Source: Urbifossiella sp046350095
GTDB lineage: Bacteria; Planctomycetota; Planctomycetia; Gemmatales; Gemmataceae
Length of the DNA stretch: 64,000 nucleotides
Direction of reading: 5' to 3'
NCBI GenBank assembly: GCA_046350095.1
Contig: JAXMBA010000010.1
Coordinates: 207,898-271,897, forward strand
How positions within the stretch are numbered: position 1 is the stretch's first letter; each line of letters starts with the position of its first letter. Made by a program: the position numbers and the translations under genes. Positions 35,496 through 43,682 of the stretch are shown here, piece after piece. The notes beneath the pieces were generated by a model. That model searched no databases, had not been told where the DNA came from, and worked only from the letters and a program-made list of their open reading frames with translations.

Positions 35496-36290
35496 TCACA
35501 TGGCGGACAGCTTCTTGACGATGTCCTTGGCGGTGGCGCCCTCGGCCCGCCAGAACGCGGCGGCGTCCACCTTCTCGTAGTCGGCGATCACGAACCGGCA
35601 GTGGTCCTCGCCCGTCGCGTAGCACTGCATCTCGACGCACCCCAGGGTGCGGCGGGAGAGGATGCTGAACACCGAGGCGAACAGCCCGGCGTAGAAGTAG
35701 CACACCACCGCCCCGATGTCGCCGAGGGACTGGGCGACGGCCGACTCGTACAACTCGACGTACAGCAGCCCCTTGTCCCGCTGGCGGAAGTCGTACCGCC
35801 AGGTGCCCCACCCCTCGATGGTCAACGGCCACCACCAGCTCTCGAGGAGGAAGTCGACGCGCATCCGGGCCAGGTCGGCCTCGAACTCGGCCTGCATCCG
35901 GCCGAGGAAGGTCCGCATGTCGTGCATGCCCCACTGGTACCCGCACTTGTACATGATTTCCCGGGCCCCGCTCTGGCCGACCTCGTCCTCGAGCGACCCG
36001 AGCATGGCGACCATGAAGTCCTCGCCGACCCGCATCATCCGCTGGCCGTACGGATTGAACAGCGTCCCCTTGGCCGGGTCGTGGCGGAAGAACTCCTGGT
36101 CGTGGTAGTGGTTGTGCTTGTACGGCTGGACCCCGTGCCGGACCTCCATGACCGGCTTGATCTGGCCGTCGCTCACCCCCGGCCGGCGGAGGAGCGAGAC
36201 GGCCCGGGTGTCCGCCTTCTCCCGCCAGTAGAGCTGGAGGGTTGCCTCGGACGGGCGGTCGAGCGGGGCGGTGTAGTCGGTCGCGGGCAT
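35496..36290 (-). CDS. V4R (4-vinyl reductase) domain protein
   Basis: The 264-residue soluble protein ends with the V4R pattern: LGCVEMQCYATGEDHCRFVIAD near residue 215. This is the Cys-containing ligand-pocket signature found in XylR/DmpR-type sensors, BchJ and heme-NO-like relatives; the domain binds small hydrophobic or tetrapyrrole-like ligands. The N-terminal half contains a His-rich KHNHYHDQEFFRH and an aromatic stretch LLESWWWPLTIEGWGTW, suggesting a metal or cofactor pocket. It is the last gene of a four-gene operon; its start lies 15 bases after the ferredoxin stop. Enzymatic versus sensory function cannot be decided. Confidence 0.75.
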   Translation of the reverse strand: MPATDYTAPLDRPSEATLQLYWREKADTRAVSLLRRPGVSDGQIKPVMEVRHGVQPYKHNHYHDQEFFRHDPAKGTLFNPYGQRMMRVGEDFMVAMLGSLEDEVGQSGAREIMYKCGYQWGMHDMRTFLGRMQAEFEADLARMRVDFLLESWWWPLTIEGWGTWRYDFRQRDKGLLYVELYESAVAQSLGDIGAVVCYFYAGLFASVFSILSRRTLGCVEMQCYATGEDHCRFVIADYEKVDAAAFWRAEGATAKDIVKKLSAM

Positions 36291-36305
36291 CGGTCGGGCT
36301 CCCGG

Positions 36306-36776
36306 TTAGTTCTCGTCGCGGAGCTTGCGGAGATCCTCGGACAGGGTCACGAACAACTGCAGGATGGTTCGGGTGATGATCTTCCCCTTCCCGATCAGCA
36401 CCTTTCCGGTAATCGGGTGGAGGTAGTCGAACTCCGCCTTCGTCCCGATCAGGCCGGCGACGGCGTCGGCCGACTGGAGGTACACGCCCTCCGGCAACTC
36501 GACCACGATCCCCTCGCCGAGGACGTGGCACTGGCAGGCCAGCCGGCTCGACTCGTCGGCCCCATCGACCAGGCCGAGGGTCCGCTCCTCCCGCGGGGTC
36601 CGCGGGGTGAGCTCGTCTTCCCCGAACCGGACCCGGACGTGGCAGGTGGCGCACAGGCCCTTCCCGCCGCAGGCCATGTCCAGCTCGTACTTCATCGCCA
36701 GCAGGCCGTCGAGCAGGCGGCTCCCGGTGGAGACCTCCATCAGCGTGCCGACCGGCTGCAACTCGACCCGTTTCAT
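36306..36776 (-). CDS. [2Fe-2S] ferredoxin, adrenodoxin-type
   Basis: The 156-residue protein has the cluster ligands Cys36, Cys42 and Cys45 (C-x5-C-x2-C in DMACGGKGLCATCHV) and Cys81 (RLACQCHVL), the spacing of adrenodoxin-type rather than plant-type ferredoxins. Residues 95-156 form an extra C-terminal region (GLIGTKAEFDYLHPITGKVLIGKGKI) that is unusual for a simple ferredoxin. ATG 36776 gives MKRVELQPVG. It lies 14 bases after the sensor gene and 15 bases before the V4R gene, so it likely supplies electrons or a redox signal inside this cassette. Confidence 0.88.
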   Translation of the reverse strand: MKRVELQPVGTLMEVSTGSRLLDGLLAMKYELDMACGGKGLCATCHVRVRFGEDELTPRTPREERTLGLVDGADESSRLACQCHVLGEGIVVELPEGVYLQSADAVAGLIGTKAEFDYLHPITGKVLIGKGKIITRTILQLFVTLSEDLRKLRDEN

Positions 36777-36790
36777 GCGCCCCCCGGGGT

Positions 36791-38536
36791 TTACGCGGGG
36801 AGTTGGGCCGTCGGCACGCCCAGCCGCCAGCCCGCGACGGTCTCTTCGGCCGGGGCCACCTCCAGGGCGCCGGGGGCGGCCGTCGCCACGGTCAGCGGCG
36901 GGCCGCCGGTCACCCGGGTCGGCACGGTCAGCCGCAACCCGAGCACCCCGGCCTGGGTCTCGATCGCCAACTGTCCGTCGAGCGCGGACGCCATCCAGAA
37001 CCCGACGACCAGCCCGAGCGGGCACCCGCCGACCCCGTCGAACCGGTCGAGCGGGGCCGGGGCGAGGGCGCCGAACGGGTGCTCGACCACGGCCAGGGCG
37101 GCCGCCGGGGGGACCGGGCCGGCGTCCGGGATGTAGAACTCCGTGGCCGCCTCGGCCCGGTCGGCGGACACCCCGTGCCGACGAACCTGGACCTCGACCC
37201 GGGCGTTCGCGACGGCGTCGCAGGCGTGGGTCAGGAGCCCGAGGAGGGCGGCCTCGATCCGGTCGGCGTCGGCGTACAGCCACCCGCCCTGGTCGATCAC
37301 CTTCAGGCTGTTCCCCCGGGCCTTGAACCGCCCGGCCAGTCGGTCGCCGGCCGCGTTCACCACTTCGACCGCCATGAACTCGGACGGGGTCGGGGCCGGC
37401 AGCCCGGTCCAGATCAGGTCACGGAACCCGCGGGCCAGAACCTGGTACGTCTCCAGCCGCCGAAGCCCCTGCCCGGCCGCGGCGAGCTTCCCGAGCAGGG
37501 CGTCGCGCTGGCCGGACTGCTTGGCGTCGCCGGCCAAGAGCCGCAACTGGGCCGCGACCTGCCGGAGGGATTCGTCGGTCTCCTCCAGGTAGCGGTCGAG
37601 GAGCTGCCGGGTCGCGTTGCCCCGGACCGCGGCCCGGTCCTCGGCCTCCGCCTGGCGGGCGGCGGTCAGCTCGCGGCCGACCAGGCAGACCAGCACGTCC
37701 CGCGGGCTCTTCCGGGAGACCGATCCGGTGAACTCGACCAGCAGGTCTGCCGCCGTCCGCACGACGAGCGGGGATACGGCCCCGCCCTGGACCCAGGCCG
37801 CCAACTCCGCGGCCCCGGCCACCCGGACGTCCGGATCGACCCCGGTCGCCCCGGGCGGGGGCGGGTCGGCCAGGAAGGTGGTCAGCGGCTTGCCGAGGGC
37901 GGCCGCCTGGGTCGTCCCGAGAACCCGCTCCGCGACCGGGTTGAGGTACCGCGGCTGGCCGGCCGGGTCAGTCACCACGAGCGCGGTCGGGAGGGCGTTG
38001 ATGATGCGGACGGCCGTGCCGAGACGCTGGCGGAGGCCGGCCACTTCCTTCCCGGCCTCGTGGAGCGCCGCGCGGACCGCGTCGGCCTGGGCGGGGTGCC
38101 GGCCGGCCAGGCTCGGGGTGGCAGGCGTCGCGGCCGGGTCGGCGAGCCCGGCAACGGACGCGGCCACGGCCGTCAGGTCGTTCCGGTACGCCGCCCCGAG
38201 GTCGGCCGCGTGGGCGGCCGACTCCGCAAGCCGGGCGTCGAGGGCGCGAACCGCGGCCGCGACCGCCACCAACTCGCCGTTCCCGGCCGGGAAATCGGCC
38301 GCCGCGAGCCGCCCGTCGGCGACATCCTGGGCGGCCGCGCTGAGCCGCGCCAGCGGGGCCAGGACGGCCCACGCGGCGGCCCCGGCGGCGGCGGCGACCG
38401 CCAGCCCCGCACCGGCCGCCGCCGCCGCCCCGACCTCCAGGGTCAGGAAGGCGGACGCAGTCGCGGCGAGGGTGGTGAACCCGGCGGCCGCCAGGGCCGA
38501 CCGCAGGCGGAGGAGGTTACGGGATCGGGCGGGCAT
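36791..38536 (-). CDS. Membrane-bound PAS sensor resembling a histidine kinase but lacking its catalytic motifs
   Basis: The 581-residue protein has two N-terminal helices (about residues 12-62) with no large ectodomain, then a HAMP-like linker (APLARLSAAAQDVADGRL). A PAS domain follows near residue 175 (INALPTALVVTDPAGQPRYLNPVAERVLG), then a helical region and a C-terminal GHKL-like fold. The helical region has no HExxNP-type phospho-acceptor. The N-box equivalent reads LLGLLTHACDAVANA, with His instead of Asn, and the G1-box is DAGPVPP rather than DxGxG. It therefore looks like a pseudo-histidine-kinase that may scaffold the operon's Ser/Thr kinase. Its start lies 25 bases after the kinase stop. 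Confidence 0.75.
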   Translation of the reverse strand: MPARSRNLLRLRSALAAAGFTTLAATASAFLTLEVGAAAAAGAGLAVAAAAGAAAWAVLAPLARLSAAAQDVADGRLAAADFPAGNGELVAVAAAVRALDARLAESAAHAADLGAAYRNDLTAVAASVAGLADPAATPATPSLAGRHPAQADAVRAALHEAGKEVAGLRQRLGTAVRIINALPTALVVTDPAGQPRYLNPVAERVLGTTQAAALGKPLTTFLADPPPPGATGVDPDVRVAGAAELAAWVQGGAVSPLVVRTAADLLVEFTGSVSRKSPRDVLVCLVGRELTAARQAEAEDRAAVRGNATRQLLDRYLEETDESLRQVAAQLRLLAGDAKQSGQRDALLGKLAAAGQGLRRLETYQVLARGFRDLIWTGLPAPTPSEFMAVEVVNAAGDRLAGRFKARGNSLKVIDQGGWLYADADRIEAALLGLLTHACDAVANARVEVQVRRHGVSADRAEAATEFYIPDAGPVPPAAALAVVEHPFGALAPAPLDRFDGVGGCPLGLVVGFWMASALDGQLAIETQAGVLGLRLTVPTRVTGGPPLTVATAAPGALEVAPAEETVAGWRLGVPTAQLPA

Positions 38537-38561
38537 CGGTGGGACTCCGGGGCGGGCGGGC

Positions 38562-39713
38562 TCAGTACAGGTCGAGGCGCATCCCGAACGCGGCCTCGGC
38601 GGCGCGGATCAGGTCGTCGTGCGTGTCGAACCGGCGGGCCGGATCGACCGCCGTCATCCGGCGGACCAGGTCGGACACCTCCCGCCGCACGCCGGGGGCG
38701 ACCCGGTGGACCGGCTCCACGTCGCCCCGCTTGTGCCGGAGCATCACCTCGTCCGGGTCGGTGCCGGGAACGGGAACGCAGCCGGTCAGGGCGTGGTGGA
38801 GGGTCAGCCCGAGCGAGTACACGTCGGACCGGTGGTCGTGGGCGGCCTCGAACTGTTCCGGGGCCATGTAGTTCAGCGTGCCGGCGGCGGTCGGGCCGGG
38901 GCGGGGGACGTCGGCCGCGACCGAGCGGGCGAACTTCCGCCGGCAGCGGGCCAGGCCGAAGTCACCGAGCTTGAACCCGTCTTCCGGGGTGAGCAGGACG
39001 TTCGCCGGCTTCACGTCCCCGTGGGTGACTCCGGCCCGCCAGGCGGCCCGCAACGCGAGTGCGGCCTGGGCGGTCAGGGTGAATGCTTCGCGGGGGGCGA
39101 GCGGCCCGTGGGTGAGCCGGTCGCGGAGGTTCTCGCCGCCGACGTACTCGAGGACGAGTACAGGGTCGTCGCCGTCCTCGTAGTCCCAGACCCGGACGAC
39201 GTTCGGGTGGGTGACTGCGGCTTGGAGGCGGGCTTCGACACGGAGCCGGTCCCGGTCGGCGGACCCGGCCGGCTTGAGGGCGACCGGCACCCGGAGGGTC
39301 GGGTGGACCCCGAGGTACACCGGCCCGAACCCGCCCCAGCCCAACACGCCTTTGACGGCGTACCGCCCCAGCCGCGACCCGATCGGCCGGGCGTCCGCCG
39401 GGACGACCACGGGGCCGTCGGCCGCCGGCGTGAGACGGTGAAGGGTGCGACCCAGGGCGTGGCGGCCGAGGAGTTCGCGCGTGTCGCGGTCGTCGAACCG
39501 ACCCTCCCAGGTCCGGAGAACGGCCCTGGCGCCGACGCGATCGATAACCCCACGGGCGCACAGGTAGTCGAGGAACGACTCCCCCTCGGCGTGCCCGGTG
39601 GACCACCGATCGTACACGGTCTGTATGACTTTCCCGTCGTGCCCGGTCGTGCGGGCCAGCAGACGTGCGACGAAGCCGTCGAACGTGGCGGGTGGCGATG
39701 GCGGGCGTTCCAT
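38562..39713 (-). CDS. Hanks-type Ser/Thr protein kinase, non-RD
   Basis: The 383-residue kinase begins with a 115-residue N-terminal region of its own (ATFDGFVARLLARTTGHDGK and onward). The kinase domain has the Gly loop LGWGGFGPVYLG, Lys147 in VPVALKP, the catalytic loop HGDVKPANVLL with Asp233 and Asn238 (Gly replaces the usual Arg of HRD), DFGLAR at 251-256 and GTLNYMAPEQ in the activation segment. It lacks a transmembrane helix and C-terminal sensor, so it is cytoplasmic. Non-RD kinases usually do not need activation-loop phosphorylation. It is the first gene of the kinase-sensor-ferredoxin-V4R operon; an AT-rich region lies upstream. Confidence 0.9.
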   Translation of the reverse strand: MERPPSPPATFDGFVARLLARTTGHDGKVIQTVYDRWSTGHAEGESFLDYLCARGVIDRVGARAVLRTWEGRFDDRDTRELLGRHALGRTLHRLTPAADGPVVVPADARPIGSRLGRYAVKGVLGWGGFGPVYLGVHPTLRVPVALKPAGSADRDRLRVEARLQAAVTHPNVVRVWDYEDGDDPVLVLEYVGGENLRDRLTHGPLAPREAFTLTAQAALALRAAWRAGVTHGDVKPANVLLTPEDGFKLGDFGLARCRRKFARSVAADVPRPGPTAAGTLNYMAPEQFEAAHDHRSDVYSLGLTLHHALTGCVPVPGTDPDEVMLRHKRGDVEPVHRVAPGVRREVSDLVRRMTAVDPARRFDTHDDLIRAAEAAFGMRLDLY

Positions 39714-40084
39714 CAGTCCTGTGGTGTGGGCGGTTATCAGTCATCCGCTTAGACCGTAACAATCTCTCAGCCGTTGCCTGAATTTATCAGGCCGGCCAAC
39801 AGATCGAAGTAGTCCGACGGATTGTGTTAATTCTGTACCCCTCTCTAGATCGGCGTTGGCCGACGGTCAACCAGTGCGGCCAAGACTTCTTTTCTCAAAC
39901 AGCAATAAAATTATGGTTTGCGCGAAACCTACCCTGAATTGATATCGGCAGGTAGTTCAACCCATCAGGCCAGGTCTGCTGCACTCCGAACTGCAGACGC
40001 TGTTGGGACTTGGGGCTGCCAACGTATTGCATACGTGGCAAGGCGTTGAGTTGAAACGAGTTCGCGTTCCTGGCGGACTTCAGG
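39714..40084. other. AT-rich intergenic region upstream of the kinase operon
   Basis: Between the kinase start and the transposase relic the sequence is distinctly AT-richer than the window (for example TTATCAG, AGCAATAAAATTATGG near 39901-39918, TGAATTGATATC). It should contain the minus-strand promoter of the four-gene operon, though no unambiguous pair of boxes was fixed. No gene is seen. Confidence 0.5.
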
Positions 40085-40126
40085 GTGACGAAACCCGAAC
40101 GGAGTCCAACCCTGGAACGCGAACTC
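40058..40126. repeat. 13-bp inverted repeat at the left edge of the transposase relic
   Basis: GAGTTCGCGTTCC at 40058-40070 is repeated inverted, exactly, at 40114-40126, with a 43-base centre. It overlaps the start of the transposase-like frame and could be a hairpin or a remnant of an element end. Confidence 0.5.
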
Positions 40127-40516
40127 TGGCCGCCCGTCTTTCACGCCCTGCTGGGTGCCACGAGAGAGGTGTCCCAGAAGTACGTCCACTACCACCCGTG
40201 GGCGATCGCCGCCGTCCTCCTGTGGGCGGCCCTCCACGACCGCCCGGTGTCGTGGGCGTGTGCCCCCGGAACCGGTCCACCTCCCGCCTCCGCCCGACCG
40301 AGAGCCCGTCTACCTCAACCACCTGGCCGCCCGGCTTCGGGGGACGGTCCGCCGGCCTGGGAGCTGACGATCGACGGCAAGCCGCTCCCGGTCGGGCGGT
40401 TCACGAAGGACCCGGACGCCCGCTGGATGCAGGGCTTCTCAAGGAACGACCTGGTTGGTCTGCTAACGATGTACGTGGCCACCGTCCTGGGCATCACAGT
40501 CGGGTGGTGCGAATAA
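40085..40516 (+). pseudogene. Degenerate DDE transposase relic
   Basis: The frame begins with LERELWPPVFHALLGATREV and LLWAALHDRPVSWAC, which resembles the N-terminal region of large planctomycete DDE transposases. It then passes through low-complexity Pro/Arg sequence and resumes with WELTIDGKPLPVGRFTKDPDARW, resembling the catalytic IDGKPL..KDPDAR block, before drifting into an unrelated end. The piece is far shorter than an intact transposase (over 300 residues), so internal deletion and decay are inferred. It lies in the gap before the efflux sensor kinase. Confidence 0.5.
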
Positions 40517-40543
40517 TGGTATCGTGAGAGCGCAACCCGTCTC

Positions 40544-42028
40544 GTGAGCCCCGTCGTGAGTCACAACCCGTTCGGTCGGCACGCCTGGCCGTTCGTCGCC
40601 CTCGGCGGGCTCGTCGCCGTCGCGGGGCTCGCCGGCACCTGGTACATCCACCGCCTCCAAACCGACCTCGCCCGCGCCGTCCGGTACGACGCCGTCGGCA
40701 TGGCGGCGGCGGTGGACCTTCAGGTCGAGCTCCGGCACCTCCGCGTGCACACGCTGGTGTTGGTCGCGGAGGCGACCGACGCCCGGCGCGAACTCGTCCA
40801 CGCCGACCTGGTGCGGATCGACGCCGCACTGGCCGCTCTGCGGCGGAGCGCGCCGGCCCCGGACGACGCCAGCCTGGTAGACGACATCGACCGGGACTAC
40901 GACGCCTACGTCGCCGGCCTGGCGCTGGACCGCCTCCCGCCGCCGGCCGGGCCGATGAGCGCCGTTGCGCGCTGGTCCGACGACCACCACATGGCCGACC
41001 TCCTCGCACGCTGCCGCGAACTCGCCGACCGCCGCCGCGACCGCATGGAAGCCGGGCTGGCGCGCACCGAATCGCAGACGACCTGGGCCGGCCGCGTGCT
41101 CGTCGCCCTCGGGATCACCGGCGTCCTCGCCGGCGTGCTGAGCGGGTACGCTACCGCCCGCGCCCTGTCCCGCCGCGTCGCCCAACTGTCGGTGCGGGTG
41201 CAGGCCGTGCAAGCCCACCTCGACCAGGAGGTCGGGGCGATGAGCGTCGAGAACCCCGACGACCTCGACGCCCAGCTCGACCGCGTCGTCGGCCGGGTGA
41301 AGGAGGTGTGCCAGCGGCTCCAGGAGCAGGAGCGCGACCTGCTCCGCGCCGAGCAGCTGGCCGCGGTCGGGCAACTCGCCGCGGGCGTGGCGCACGAAGT
41401 CCGCAACCCGCTCACCGGGGTCAAGCTTCTGCTCCAGGCCGCCGCCCGGCCGGCCGCCCCGACGCCGCTCACGGCCGACCGCCTCGGTGTGCTGCTCGGC
41501 GAGGTCGCCCGCATCGAGCGGGCGGTGCAGGGGCTGATGGACTTCGCCCGCACCCCGCCGCCCGACCGCCGCCCCCACGACCTGCGCGCGCTGGCCGCCG
41601 GCGCCGCGGAGGCGGAGCGCGGCCGGGCCGAGGCCAAGCCCGTGTCGATGCGGGTGGACGCGCCGCCCGAACCCGTCGTCGCCGCCGTGGACCGCGACCA
41701 GATGACCTCGCTCCTGACGAACCTGCTGTCCAACGCCATCGACGCGACCCCGCCGGGCGGCGAGGTCGTGCTGCGCGTGTCGGCCGGCGGCGTGGTCGAA
41801 GTCACGGACACCGGGCCGGGGATCGACCCCGCCGTGGCCGGCCGGCTGTTCACGCCGTTCGCCACCACCAAGCCGACCGGCACCGGCCTGGGCCTCACGG
41901 TGGCGCGCCGCGTGGCCCGCGACCACGGCGGCACGCTGAGTGCTGCGCCGCGGCCCGGAGGCGGCACCGCCTTCACCCTCACCCTCCCGGCCGCGGAGGC
42001 CGCGCATGCCGAAGCTCCTGGTCGTTGA
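40544..42028 (+). CDS. Sensor histidine kinase of the efflux island
   Basis: The 494-residue kinase starts at GTG 40544 (a second in-frame GTG at 40556 is possible). Two transmembrane helices (AWPFVALGGLVAVAGLAGTW and VLVALGITGVLAGVLSGYA) flank a periplasmic domain of about 150 residues. A HAMP-like linker and coiled coil lead to the H-box GVAHEVRNPLTG, the N-box LLTNLLSNAIDAT, DTGPGIDP and TKPTGTGLGLTVARRV. It would phosphorylate the NtrC-type regulator whose gene overlaps its end by 23 bases. The signal is unknown; the downstream pump suggests toxic compounds or metals. Confidence 0.92.
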   Translation: MSPVVSHNPFGRHAWPFVALGGLVAVAGLAGTWYIHRLQTDLARAVRYDAVGMAAAVDLQVELRHLRVHTLVLVAEATDARRELVHADLVRIDAALAALRRSAPAPDDASLVDDIDRDYDAYVAGLALDRLPPPAGPMSAVARWSDDHHMADLLARCRELADRRRDRMEAGLARTESQTTWAGRVLVALGITGVLAGVLSGYATARALSRRVAQLSVRVQAVQAHLDQEVGAMSVENPDDLDAQLDRVVGRVKEVCQRLQEQERDLLRAEQLAAVGQLAAGVAHEVRNPLTGVKLLLQAAARPAAPTPLTADRLGVLLGEVARIERAVQGLMDFARTPPPDRRPHDLRALAAGAAEAERGRAEAKPVSMRVDAPPEPVVAAVDRDQMTSLLTNLLSNAIDATPPGGEVVLRVSAGGVVEVTDTGPGIDPAVAGRLFTPFATTKPTGTGLGLTVARRVARDHGGTLSAAPRPGGGTAFTLTLPAAEAAHAEAPGR

Positions 42029-43421
42029 CGACGAGCCGGTCATCTGCCGGTCCTTCGAGTGGGTGTTCGGCCCCACCGGCGTCGAGGTGCTCGCCGCCGG
42101 CACCGTCGCCGACGGGCTGCGGCGCGTCCGCGACGACCGGCCCGACGTGATCGTCCTCGACCTGCAACTCCCGGACGGCTCCGGCATGGACCTGTTCGAG
42201 CAGGTGCGGGCCACGGACCCGAAGCGGCCGGTCGTCTTTATCACCGCCCACGGCACCACCGAGGCCGCCATCCGCGCCATGAAGCACGGCGCGTTCGACT
42301 ACCTCACCAAGCCGCTCGACCTGGAGCACGTCACGGCGCTGCTCGGCCGGGCGTTCGAGGCGGCCCGGCTGATGCAGGAGCCGGCCACGCTCCCCGACGA
42401 CCCCGCCGCCGACGGCATCGTCGGCCGGTCGCGGGTGGTGCAGGAGATGTGCAAGCTGATCGGCCGCGTCGCCCCGCAGGACGTGACCGTGTTGGTGACC
42501 GGCGAGAGCGGAGTGGGCAAGGAGCTGGTGGCGCGGGCGATCTACCAGCACAGCCGCCGGGCCGACCGGCCGTTCCTGGCGATCAACTGCGCGGCCCTCC
42601 CCGAGGCGCTGGTCGAGAGTGAGCTGTTCGGCCACGAGCGCGGGGCGTTCACCGGCGCCGACCGGCAGCGCGTCGGCAAGTTCGAACAGGCCGACGGCGG
42701 CACCATCCTGCTGGACGAGATCGGCGACATGCCGCCGCCGGTGCAGGCGAAGATGCTGCGGCTCTTGCAGGAGCAGCGGTTCGAGCGCGTCGGCGGGCAC
42801 GAGCCGATCACCACCCGGGTGCGGGTGATCGCGGCGACGAACCAGGAGTTGGAGAAGCTGATTGCCGCCGGCCGGTTCCGGGCCGACCTGTACTACCGGC
42901 TGCGCGAGATAACGGTGCGCGTGCCGGCGCTGCGCGACCGCCGCGAGGACATCCCGGAGCTGGTGCACCACTTCTTATTCCGCTTCGCCCGCGAGGCCGA
43001 CCGCGACGTGCGCGGGTTCGCCCCGGAGGTGCTGGAGCTGTTCCGGGCGCACCCGTGGCCGGGAAACGTCCGCGAGTTGCGGGCCGTCGTGCGGGCCGCG
43101 GTGCTGCGGGCGACCGGGCCGGTCGTGTTGCCGGAGTTCCTGACGCCCGAGTTCGCGCCTTCGACCCCGGCCGCGCCGCCGGCGCACGACCTGGGCGCGA
43201 GCATCGACGCCGAGCTGCGCGCCGGCGAGAAGGGCGTCTACGGCCGGGTGATGGGGGCGGTCGAGCGGGAGCTGGTGGTGCGGGTGCTGCGGCACACGAA
43301 CGGCCACCAGGGGCAGGCGTGCGAGTTGCTGGGGATCGACCGCAAGACGCTGCGCACGAAGCTCCGCGACCTGGGGATTGCAGTGGACCGCGTCGTCACC
43401 GACCGCGGCGAGGGGGAGTGA
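42006..43421 (+). CDS. NtrC-family sigma-54 response regulator
   Basis: The 471-residue protein has three domains. The receiver carries the acidic pair in VVDDEPV and phospho-acceptor Asp52 in VIVLDLQLPDG. The central AAA+ domain has Walker A TGESGVGKELVAR, the sigma-54-contacting loop GAFTGA, and Walker B ILLDEIGDMP. The C-terminal Fis-type helix-turn-helix is HTNGHQGQACELLGIDRKTLRTKL. It activates sigma-54 RNA polymerase from enhancer-like sites. ATG 42006 is inside the kinase gene's end, indicating translational coupling. A sigma-54 promoter candidate lies 217 bases after its stop, before the pump genes. Confidence 0.95.
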   Translation: MPKLLVVDDEPVICRSFEWVFGPTGVEVLAAGTVADGLRRVRDDRPDVIVLDLQLPDGSGMDLFEQVRATDPKRPVVFITAHGTTEAAIRAMKHGAFDYLTKPLDLEHVTALLGRAFEAARLMQEPATLPDDPAADGIVGRSRVVQEMCKLIGRVAPQDVTVLVTGESGVGKELVARAIYQHSRRADRPFLAINCAALPEALVESELFGHERGAFTGADRQRVGKFEQADGGTILLDEIGDMPPPVQAKMLRLLQEQRFERVGGHEPITTRVRVIAATNQELEKLIAAGRFRADLYYRLREITVRVPALRDRREDIPELVHHFLFRFAREADRDVRGFAPEVLELFRAHPWPGNVRELRAVVRAAVLRATGPVVLPEFLTPEFAPSTPAAPPAHDLGASIDAELRAGEKGVYGRVMGAVERELVVRVLRHTNGHQGQACELLGIDRKTLRTKLRDLGIAVDRVVTDRGEGE

Positions 43422-43432
43422 CCGTGTGTGAG

Positions 43433-43526
43433 ACGAGCCGCGACCGCAAGGGAGTGGCTGCTGCCCCGACTTCGCCATACGCGGCCGGCGTTGGACTTCG
43501 GCGGCTCCCTTGCGGTCGCGGCTCGT
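43433..43526. repeat. 22-bp perfect inverted repeat, 50-base centre
   Basis: The arm at 43433-43454 (starting ACGAGCCGCGACC) is exactly complementary to 43505-43526. It lies between the regulator stop and the sigma-54 promoter candidate. It may be an intergenic REP-like element, a terminator for the two-component pair, or a regulator-binding region. Confidence 0.8.
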
Positions 43527-43637
43527 GAGGGGATGTTCTCCCACCCACAGGGAATGTCTCCCCATCCCGCTGCCCTGGATTCCCCGGCGCCGCGGCGAAA
43601 ATCCCCACATTCTTCACGTATTCTCGTGCCGTGGGAT

Positions 43638-43653
43638 CGGCGCGGGCTTTGCG
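43638..43653 (+). promoter_or_regulatory. Sigma-54 (-24/-12) promoter candidate for the efflux operon
   Basis: The sequence CGGCGCG-GGCT-TTGCG places GG at 43639-43640 and GC at 43651-43652 with exactly ten bases between, matching the -24/-12 consensus TGGCACG-N4-TTGC except at two positions. Transcription would start near 43664, 19 bases before the adaptor ATG. The upstream neighbour is a sigma-54 activator, which supports it. Confidence 0.65.
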
Positions 43654-43682
43654 ATGGCGCCCCGCGACACGAGGAACCCGAC

